From Omphalotus guepiniiformis (Eukaryota > Basidiomycota > Agaricomycetes > Agaricales > Omphalotaceae): a stretch of 64,000 bases of DNA. The position numbers were made by a program, and so were the translations under genes. This document shows, piece after piece, positions 55,747-64,000 of this stretch (positions within the stretch are counted from its first letter, which is position 1; each line of letters begins with the position of its first letter). The stretch is from the NCBI GenBank assembly GCA_028554645.1, contig JAQOOI010000058.1:496001-560000 (forward strand), given 5' to 3'. The notes below the pieces were generated by a model. That model saw nothing but the letters and a program-made list of their open reading frames with translations. It was not told the DNA's origin and did not search any database.

Positions 55747-56958
55747 TTTCTCAAATGATATGTCGCTTTTTATTTTTATTTTTATTTTGTTATTTTCAAA
55801 GTTCTTCATATTTAGCACGCAGTTGCAAGACTTAGTGCCAAGGTGTGGGGGGCACTAAATTATATACTACAAGCATGCTGCTCTGGCGCAATCTCTATCA
55901 TGACTATTTGTTTTATTTCGCTATGCTGAGTATGTGCATGAGGCTTTTTAGGCTCTGAGGAGTCGCTTCAATGTTAGTCCAGCGTCACTTATTAGACTCT
56001 CGTGCTTATAGGCACAAGCAGATACACCGCAGTTGGTTCAATTGAACGTGGAAGAACTGCCGTTGACGAGGTGAGTTTACTACACAATTTTCGTCTAACT
56101 CGAATCGTGCAGATTCAACCCTCTCTGACCATCTTCTGTATCCTTGAATTCGTTTCCATAGATCGTCTTGACTTCTCGATTATTCAGCGACAAAACACGA
56201 TTCTCTTTCTAGGAGCAGCCGACGGTTCAGACATGTAACTTTTCTTCGATGTGGGCTTCTGCCTTCCTGGACTCGGTTTGATTGGAGTTTGTGGTATATC
56301 GTGGCCGGACGGTGTATATTCAAGAGGACTATGGACGACTCGGAGAGAAACAGTAGCTGATATCGCGATAGTGGTAAGCATGCCACTTGTTGTAATGATC
56401 CCCGTTGACCCCAAATTCTAACATCATTTCTGCACTTACAGCAGCGGGTCATCTACTTCGAGAACCTATAGCTTGATGTCCTCAGAAGGGCAGTAGATTT
56501 CTCGAGGAACACATGGGAGATCTTTCTCAGGCTCGGGTTTTGTTTGAGTCCAGACGTTCGGAAATGTAGGATAGGAAAGGATGCTTGAGGAGAGGTTTGA
56601 TAGAGAGCAATTGCGGAGCATGCGCTTTAGATCCTGTCAACTCTCTGCACTCTCCGACTCTATGGATGCTTCTTGTATCGAGCTGCTGGAAGAGTCTTGC
56701 TGCAGTGTGTTCGACCGCCTATTTGGGGAGGATATTTCCGATGCACGATATATGGCTTTGACCGCGACGCTGCCTTTTGAAATTTGAATGGAACGCGATC
56801 ACATGGCTATCGACTTCTCTTCTTCCTCCACTCTCGTCTGAAGTCATCAGCTACCATTTTCTCTCCCATTTTTGGACGCCTGTCTCCTCCGACCCTTTGC
56901 GCACGCATATACACATCCTCTCTTGTGTCGCCTTTTACCAATTACCTCTCACTTAGTC
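55747..56958. other. Region with coding-like fragments, no gene model
   Basis: Short blocks look coding but cannot be joined. One is TPQLVQLNVEELPLTR on the plus strand near 56022-56070 between possible splice sites. Another is a Ser/Pro-rich minus frame 56414-56184. A third is a plus frame 56581-56787 with a helical, Cys-containing sequence (MLEERFDREQLRSM). None matches a family I know. Probably gene remains or a small lineage-specific gene. Confidence 0.3.
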
Positions 56959-58030
56959 ATGTCCGACCATCTCCCTCCTTCCTATCGTCAATCTACACGT
57001 TCCAATCGCAGTACAGATATTCCTGGACCCCCTCTGGTCGTTGGGAGACATTCACGGGAGCCTTTACCCAATCCAGACGATGATTCTCATAATCCTTGCT
57101 GATTCCTTACTTTCTTCAGCTTCCCGTTCCATCTCTAAGAATCCTCCCAATAACGCGACGACGTCATCGCTCAGTCAAATGGATCGGGGCCGCTCGCCCA
57201 GTCGTCGTTCACGCACTGCGTCGCGCAAGGATCGCTTGCCCAGCTCCTCCAATTCGGACTCAGATAGTTCGGCGTCTCACTCACTCACAAAGTCGCTCTT
57301 CTTCTTCAGTCCCGGTTCCACCTACAAGCCCTCGGACCGATCTCACTGTCATCGTCGCTCCCGGTCTGTGGACACTTCTGGACGTTCTCACAAGAAACAT
57401 CGACATGAGGACACTTCACGAGGACGTGATAACCGGAAGCACCGCCGACGTCACTCTCGATCCTCATCTCGTTGCTCTGATGGCAGGTCCTACGTCAACT
57501 TTTCTAGTTCGAGGTGGTATCCGAACGATGAAGTTCACAATACGCTCTCCACGGGCTGGCATTCCTCCCTCCCCATCACATTGTTCGCCAGCAGGCTCAC
57601 AGGTACAATCACATCCCCCACAAGACTACCATTGCCGCTCCCATCAAGTCTCTTATAGAAGTTGACTTCTTGGACATTGCTCGCAACTATTCCACAGCAA
57701 TACGCATGTACTATGATCCCAAAGGGAAGGGAGGTTCTAGCTCCCGCACTGCTCTACGCACCGCAGACATGTTTCATAATTTCTTTATCAACATCGCACT
57801 ACGGGAAGATTTCCTTGATCGGTTTCCCTCGTTGGTCCAGTATGCTATTTCCAGCGTTTATGCATGGGAGGCGCAGCCTTCTTCCTCCAGGGACCGGTTC
57901 CGCATTGACAAGGTTGAGCAATCTGAGGTTTTTTTTTGAAATCCACTCACGCATTCGAGACGATCCTCATTCTTTCCAACATCTGCCTCGTGGAATGAGC
58001 TCCTTTCTTGTTAACGGCCAACGTTGATAC
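56959..58030 (+). pseudogene. Frame-broken Ser/Arg-rich coding relic
   Basis: A coding-like series begins MSDHLPPSYRQSTRSNRSTD at 56959 and stops near 57102. A second frame continues RGRSPSRRSRTASRKDRL and RSHKKHRHEDTSRGRDNRKH to about 57520. A third carries a Pro/His-rich stretch (SHPPQDYHCRSHQVSYRS). Then VDFLDIARNYSTAIRMYYDP and TADMFHNFFINIALREDFLD follow to 57939. The frame then changes again across a run of nine T near 57930-57938, continuing EIHSRIRDDPHSFQHLP. Three or more frame changes and no convincing introns point to a decayed gene or transposon Gag-like protein. The family is not identified. A functional gene with several small introns cannot be excluded. Confidence 0.4.
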
Positions 58031-58907
58031 TACGATATGAAGTTTTCCATGCATCACATCTGGACCTGTACGCGGAGCATGCATTGTTCGCTCACTCATT
58101 TTTGGCTCCGCGACACTCGATCCTACAGCTAGATATCCTGGATGTGGTGCTCACGTAGCACTGTCTGTCGAACACCTGTAGAAGAATTATGTCGAGATCT
58201 GCAGCTCTGAAAAGTCTGTTTTTATGTTTTTCTCAAGTTTTTCTGTCTTGTTCTACGTTCTGTTCTACGTTATTGGTTTTCCCTTTACCGCTATCGAAAG
58301 TTTTCAGCCTCATGTGTACGTACTGAGATACCCTTTCTTCGTGTTCTCTACCTCTGCCGTTTATTTGTTTTCGTGTTTTCGTGCCTTCATGCCTTCCTGG
58401 CTTTTCCCTCCACGCATCCCCCTCTTTCTCGCTCATGTTTCACAGTCCGCCTCTCTCTGTCTATTCAGTCTGAACCCCAACTGAAGTCGTATGAATCGGG
58501 TCTCGTTATCATTGTTCAGCTCTGGGTTCTGCGCATGACTGCGGCACAAATGTACATGTTGACTGCGGTCAAGAGCTAATGTATCGGTGATTCTGAACAC
58601 CGGCCGAACTTGGTGGAGGCTGCGATTCTGGAACGTCAGCGCGTCAGCCCTTGAGAGTTGACGTTGAGCGCTGAGCGCTGGATCTAATCATTCAGTGATA
58701 ACAATCATAGAAGAGAACAAAGAGAACAGCGCGGAACGTGGATGTTTTGGGCACAGCTGCCGAAGAGTCTTAGCGCGCGTCGAATCCGATGCTCCTTTGT
58801 ATTCGATGTAGAACTGCGATCTGACAAATAAATTGAGCTCCAAGTTGTACTTATATACTCCATCAATGTCTTCATTGTAACCACTGTATCGTCTCTTCTT
58901 CTCATCG
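58031..58907. other. Intergenic region
   Basis: T/C-rich stretch around 58215-58480 with hydrophobic-looking open frames in all phases, a composition effect. No gene called. Confidence 0.45.
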
Positions 58908-61012
58908 ATGACTCAAAAATCGATGCCTGAGTATACACCCTACTACCCCAGGTCAAGCAACTCTTCCATTCCAACCGACTTACCGCCACCATACTCCGAG
59001 TTTCCTCCAGACGCAGAGCCCTCAGCGTCAACGTCAGCTTCATCTGCAATCCAACTCAGTCAAGATGCCGACGTTCTAATTCGTACCTACTTGCCACCAA
59101 ATCCTCTAGAGGAAGACAGAGATTCCCGTGTAGAAGACGAAGTTCTTCCACTACCTTTTTGTTTACCCCAAACAAGCAAGAATGCTTCGTTTGGATCATC
59201 TTTTGCTAGAGGGTACAACCCCGCTTTGGAAGTTGTTGGGATCTCGCAGGAGGCGTTGTTGAAGTTTATCGATGGGCTTAATATGGCTATGGTGGCTGGT
59301 CCACCTTTGCGTGTTGTAGATGTTGCTGGAATGGTTATTGGTTTCGTGTGAGTACTACATTAACAAATTCGTTTCCTTCGTTTTGACTTCACGACTCATG
59401 TATGTATGTATTGTGTGTTTTATGGGTTTTATGTTACAGTCCACATCACTGGGCTATGATAGCAGGCGCAATAATACAAACCATTGCTCAAACAGGAATG
59501 CACATCCTTTCAAAAACCCTCACCGATCGTTACCTCCGCGCTGCAAACCTAAACCTCTTCAAACCCCGTGGTCTCTCTGTCCGACTATGCACAACCCCCG
59601 CTATGCTCCTCCTTCTCAAAAACTCCGAAACCCCAGAACCGTCATACAAAGACACATTAAACAAAGTCGGTCGTGGTGTAGGCTCAGTTCTCCTAAAACT
59701 CCCAATCCCATTCTCTAGTAGACTCGTACACGCAATCGCTGATAAACCACCTCCGATTAATCTTAATCTTACATCCGAGGAGTCTGCCAGTGGATCTGTT
59801 AACACTCCGAATCATAATCATAACCCGGTACTTCTACGGAGGTTAGCGATAACAGAGGGTTTAGCGCTGCCTGTTAATCTACACGGGATTCCACCGCCTA
59901 CGAAGCCGAATGGCGTGATGGATACTTTGAACGCTTGGGGTGTCAATAACGATGAGAGAAGAGAACAGAAAAAGCAGAGCAAGATCGAGGAGAGAAGGAG
60001 GGCGGTAATGAGGATGCAGCTGGCGGGGGTACTGGATTCACGCACCACAGGTCGTCGTTTTGATCGAACGAGGATGGGAGGTTCGAATATGTATTCGGGT
60101 TCAACTTCGTATCCTTATGGCACCCCAGGGATGTCAGTACCAACTGCACACTCACGAAACTACACGACTCCTCCCATGTATCGTCCACCAGAGCAAAGTG
60201 GTGGGGTCCCGCCGGGGCCGAGTACTGCTCGCACTGATCAAGTTCTTCATCCCTCTGATTCTGATAAAGCCGCGATGGTGCCTGAAGGTGGACGTAACGA
60301 CCAGAGGCAAAGGAGACACAGCTCAAGTTCGAGTTCAAGCTCAAGCTCAAGCTCAAGCTCAAGTTCCTCCAGTTCTTCGAGCTCCAGCTCAGACCCACAC
60401 GGTCCTCCACAAATTCCCAATCGAAAACTCTCCCAAAAAGAAGGCCGGCGTCAAATCAAAGAACATCGACGCGAGAACCGAAGATTAGCCAGGCGAGTGT
60501 TACGGGAGCGTCGACAGGAGTCTCGGGAGATGCGTCGAGAACGTCGACAACAGAGGAGGGAGTTGAGAAGGGAGAGAAAGGATTTGAGACGGGAGGGTAA
60601 AGATGCTAGACGGGCAGGAAAAAGACGAGCAAGGGAAGAACGAAGAGTTGCTAATGCTGATTTGTTGGAACATTGGGCGACGGATAGGATTTTATGGGTT
60701 GTTATTATGAATGCTGAGAAAGGTGAGGCGAAGTTTATCTTTTCATTGTCATCTGCATTGCCGACTAACTGGACTTTTTCCTTTTTTTTTTTTTTTGCAG
60801 ATGCTGATATTAAAGGAATTGAAATTGCGGAGAATTCTGAGAATGAGGAAAGGATTGATTTTATGGCGTGGAAAGCTGAGATGGAGTTGGAGAAGAATGA
60901 TTTGGTGGATGCTCCAGCAATGGATTACGATGATGATGAGGAAGAAGTTTGGGAAGGCGAACATGTTGGATCTGAACCGGCGCAGGCAGACACGAGATCA
61001 GAAACGAAATAG
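58908..61012 (+). CDS. Uncharacterised fungal protein, tandem paralogue A
   Basis: Three exons: 58908-59347, 59440-60722 and 60801-61012, giving 644 residues. The conserved core (about 60-300) reads FARGYNPALEVVGISQEALL, FIDGLNMAMVAGPPLRVVDV, then PHHWAMIAGAIIQTIAQ, LTDRYLRAANLNLFKPRGLS and VRLCTTPAMLLLL. The AGMVIGFV and HHWAMIAGAII parts are hydrophobic and may sit in or on a membrane. A proline motif PPPY lies near residue 25. The variable middle holds a poly-Ser tract (about 25 residues, 60321-60390) followed by a long Arg/Glu-rich helix (REMRRERRQQRRELRRE), probably a single alpha helix or coiled coil. The C-terminus (ANADLLEHWATDRILWVVIM, then an acidic tail) is shared with paralogue B. 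The same core occurs in many fungal proteins, as far as I recall, without an assigned function. Confidence 0.8.
60321..60390 (+). repeat. Poly-serine microsatellite (AGCTCA-like units)
   Basis: Imperfect hexamer repeat of AGCTCA and AGTTCA units inside exon 2 of paralogue A, encoding an uninterrupted serine run. It is absent from paralogue B apart from a short SSSSSSN stretch. Likely variable in length between strains. Confidence 0.75.
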
Positions 61013-61617
61013 ATTCGATATCTGGTAACGCTGTACATGTTCCCAAATGTAATACATAGTACTACATAAAGCAGACAAGAACGTTTACCGATTCTGATAC
61101 GGCTCCACTGCACCTGGGTCCTGAGGCCTGAAGCTTGCAAGGCTACAGGTGTCAAAGGTGTCAAATGGTTTTTGATGACAGAGAGCTGTAACGTATTTGC
61201 TCTGCAATATAAAGCAAGTACTGTCAGCAAGCCCGGCAACAAGGCAAAATGTAGAATTTCAAAACTTCAAGCTTCAAGTACATAGGAACTTGAAAGATAT
61301 AAATAAGCAGCTCGTGTTTTCGCCACCCAGCACAGCGCTGTCACTGCCAGGTCTGCAGGATCCAACATTGGCACTGCCAGCCTCCAAGCAGTGCTCATTT
61401 GTATACCCTGAAGCTTGAAGTTTATATAGGACCGTCGGCAGCTTCCGTCGGGCAGCCTTGGACCCACATTTTTTCCTTTCGCCTAAGTAGTACCGTTTAC
61501 CACGAATTGATACGAATCTCTTCTCTGCCCGAAGTAGCTGAGCCACCGATCGCCACGAATCGAATATAAGAGTTTCAAGAAGCTACAAACAACTAGTCAA
61601 CTACCCATCGTCACCCC
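61013..61617. other. Intergenic region between the tandem paralogues
   Basis: Promoter region of paralogue B. The stretch CTTCAAGCTTCAAG near 61263-61279 is a small direct repeat. Nothing else seen. Confidence 0.45.
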
Positions 61618-63261
61618 ATGTCTATCTCAGAGTCCACAACCCCACCAAAACCTCTTCCGGGGACCGAGAAGGTCGACGGCGAACCAACAGCGACCTCATC
61701 TGGCATTCAACTCACTCGCGACGCTAATATTCTAATCCGATCTTTCCTACCTCCAACGCCTCCGACGCCTCCACAAGCCAACGTTCATCCAGATTCAGCA
61801 CCTCTACCCCTTCCACTATGTCTTCCACAAATCGCCGTTCGACCTAGATTCGACTCGGCTTTCGCAAGAGGTTACAACCCATCGCTCGAAGCTACCGGAA
61901 TCACACAAGATGCATTATTAAAGTTCATCGATGGACTCAATCTAGCCATCGTAGCCAGTCCACCTCTGCGTGTAGTTGACCTTGCTGGAAAGATCATTGG
62001 TTTCGTGTGAGTCACATAGTTGTGCTAAAAAACTTACTGAACATTCGTTAACCGTTTTGGATTGCTTGCTTTATTTCATATAGCCCCTATCACTGGGCAA
62101 TGGTAGCAGGCGCCCTCATCCAAACCGCCGCACAAACTTCAATGCACATTCTCTCAAAAACCCTAACAGACCGTTACCTCCGCGCCGCAAATCTAAATCT
62201 CTTCAAACCTCGAGGTCTCTCCGTTCGTCTCTGCACAACACCTGCCATGCTTCTCCTACTCTCCCACTCCGAAGCTCCAAAGAAATCAAAGAAAGACACA
62301 TTGAATAAAGTCGGCCGCGGGTTCGGCAAAGTCTTGTTGCAAATCCCTCTCCCAATGGTACACAGTGTCGTACGCGCCGTAGCAGACAAACCCACGAAAG
62401 TATCTACCACAGGCGCATCAGGTGATCCAGTGAATTCCCCAGTGATGATGCGTAGACTCGCGTTAACAGAAGGACTCGCGCTCCCTGTCGAAACAAGTGG
62501 TATGCCCCCGCCTGCCAGACCTGAAGGAGTAATGGATACGATGCATTCCTGGGGAGTAAAATTCGATGGGGCCAAGGAAGGGAGAAAAGAAAGGAACATA
62601 GAACAGAGGAGAAGGGCTTTGGAGGAGTTTGAACGGGCGGGAGTGGTAGACCCCGTTAGAGGTTTGGGTAGGGGTCTGGGAATGCGATTGGGACTGTCCC
62701 GATCGGCCGTCAGACCTGGAATACCGTCCAGTTCGAGCTCGAGTTCAAATGTATCTAGTGAGAGCAGTGGGTTCAGCATGAAACGTCTCGCTTCTCAGGC
62801 TGTTGCGACGTTCGACGGCTACCAACAGGAGAGAGAAATTCGAGTCGAGAGCATGGAGCGAAGTAGGCGGGCTGCTCTAGGTGGTGGTGGTCGTCCATTA
62901 CCCATTCTTGGCTCAATCCTTGGGCCTCAAATGACGAGGATGGAGGGAAAAGTTGCGAATGCAGATTTATTGGAAAGTTGGGACACGGAGAAAGTTCTTT
63001 GGATAGTTATCATGAGTTCTGAATATGGTGCGCTTGTTTCCTCGGAATCGACTGTATACAAGATACTGACTTGCGTTTGTTGCAGACGCTGAAATTGATG
63101 GAATAGAGATCGCGGAGAATCCTTCTGATGAAGAGCACATCGATGAACAGACATGGAAAGCAGAGATGGAAGTTGAAAGGGGAGAGTTGGAGGATGACAT
63201 TGCAAGAGAAACAGTGCGGGACGGCGTTGAGGAACAAGGGCCTGCTTCTACGTCAAGCTGA
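61618..63261 (+). CDS. Uncharacterised fungal protein, tandem paralogue B
   Basis: Tandem duplicate of 58908-61012 with the same exon structure and phases: 61618-62006, 62084-63027 and 63086-63261, 502 residues. It starts MSISESTTPPKPLPGTEKVD. The core is close to paralogue A: FARGYNPSLEATGITQDALL, FIDGLNLAIVASPPLRVVDL, PYHWAMVAGALIQTAAQ, LTDRYLRAANLNLFKPRGLS. The PPPY motif, the poly-Ser tract and the Arg-rich helix of A are missing or much reduced, which accounts for the shorter length. The C-terminal VANADLLESWDTEKVLWIVI and acidic end are kept. Introns sit right after GFV and in the codon before DAEIDGIEIAE in both genes. Function unknown. Confidence 0.8.
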
Positions 63262-64000
63262 GCCCTCCCGCTCCTAGTTGCACATTTGGGAAGTTATGCA
63301 TATGACCTCAGTGGATAGATCGTTCTGAGGCACAGTTAGGGTCTCCTGGGTGATTATCAAACGCATTTTGAATTCTGTTGCGGTTGCTCCCCTATCGTCT
63401 CTGCCAACTTTCGGAGATCAAGCACTACTGAGAACATCACTCAGCAGGACCCCAGACCTAATTGTAAACTCCGAGTCGAGGCAGCGGTAGCATCGCACCA
63501 TCATCTGTCAATGCCAGTAGATGACCCCCAGCGGCATGCAATTGATACCCATTGAATTGCACTGAAAGCACGAAAACAGGCACCAAGTATTGACGTTATG
63601 CAGCAGTATCCCTTGTCAATCGGCGGGAACCAGCATCAATACCGCAGACCATAACCCCCCGGCAATTCGAACATTCAGAAGCTGAGGGAGAACCTTCCGG
63701 AAGTGATACGAGCCTTAAGAAATTCCCATCGTACATTGAACCGCAAAGAAATTCATTTTCATCGTCACATAATTGTATCGATCCTGTTCAGCTAACTGTA
63801 TATTCCATATACAGTGTCGCATCTTCGGATGCAACCGTCCCTCTTCTCTCTCCAGAGGAGACATCCGAGCTATCGAAGGGAGCTCGCGATTGAGGCAGAG
63901 CACCATACCGCCATATTCGTCGATGCTCGATTCCCAGGTAAGAGTACCGTAAGGCTTTCAAAAGGCTCGGCTTGGAAGGTGCGGAAAGAGGGGTCGTTCG
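63262..64000. other. Intergenic region to the window end
   Basis: No convincing gene. The minus-strand open frame 63906-63715 (63 residues) has no recognised feature. A gene may begin beyond the window. Confidence 0.45.

Noticed and set aside
1..64000. CRISPR arrays, rRNA genes, large transposons
   Set aside because: No regularly spaced repeats, no rRNA core sequence, and no reverse transcriptase or transposase motif were seen while reading either strand.

Overview
The window looks like nuclear DNA of a filamentous basidiomycete, most likely an Agaricomycete. Genes are interrupted by many short introns (about 45-75 nt) with GT..AG ends. A FunK1-type protein kinase is present, a family typical of mushroom-forming fungi. 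Other content that fits is an alpha-arrestin, a BTB/CAP-Gly protein, Zn2Cys6 regulator, PsiD-like pyruvoyl decarboxylases, and tRNA-Asp genes with introns. The species cannot be named from the sequence alone. All gene models below are my own splices, checked by reading-frame arithmetic and by family motifs. None has transcript support.

Layout. 1-12000: a tandemly repeated cassette of about 5.2-5.4 kb on the minus strand. It holds FunK1 kinase copies (one intact at 8976-11966, two 5'-truncated chimeric relics), two intact Hsp20 genes with heat-shock-element promoters, small FunK1 N-terminal relics, and a decayed plus-strand gene. 12.8-14.3 kb: secreted A1 aspartic protease. 14.9-17.5 kb: leucine-rich-repeat protein. 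18.1-22.5 kb: alpha-arrestin with a long disordered tail. 23.1-24.9 kb: MFS transporter. 25.5-26.4 kb: unknown Ser-rich protein (minus). 27.2-27.6 kb: COA6 (minus). 28.4-32.8 kb: TBC Rab-GAP (minus). 33.1-34.7 kb: F-box protein (minus), divergent from the BTB/CAP-Gly protein at 35.1-39.8 kb. 41.2-45.4 kb: Zn2Cys6 transcription factor. 45.9-47.9 kb: zinc-type cation diffusion facilitator with about 14 exons. 48.3-51.9 kb: tandem pair of PsiD-like decarboxylases (minus). 53.4 and 55.6 kb: two tRNA-Asp(GUC) genes flanking the CK2 beta subunit gene (54.06-55.46 kb, minus). 55.8-58.9 kb: decayed or non-coding sequence. 58.9-63.3 kb: tandem pair of an uncharacterised fungal protein family (plus).

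The genes do not form one obvious pathway. Housekeeping functions (COA6, CK2 beta, TBC GAP, tRNA) sit among lineage-specific ones. The theme is local duplication: the FunK1/Hsp20 cassette, the decarboxylase pair, the unknown pair at 58.9-63.3 kb, and the tRNA-Asp pair. The FunK1/Hsp20 cassette is the most unusual structure: both Hsp20 genes and their promoters have stayed intact while the kinase copies around them have decayed.
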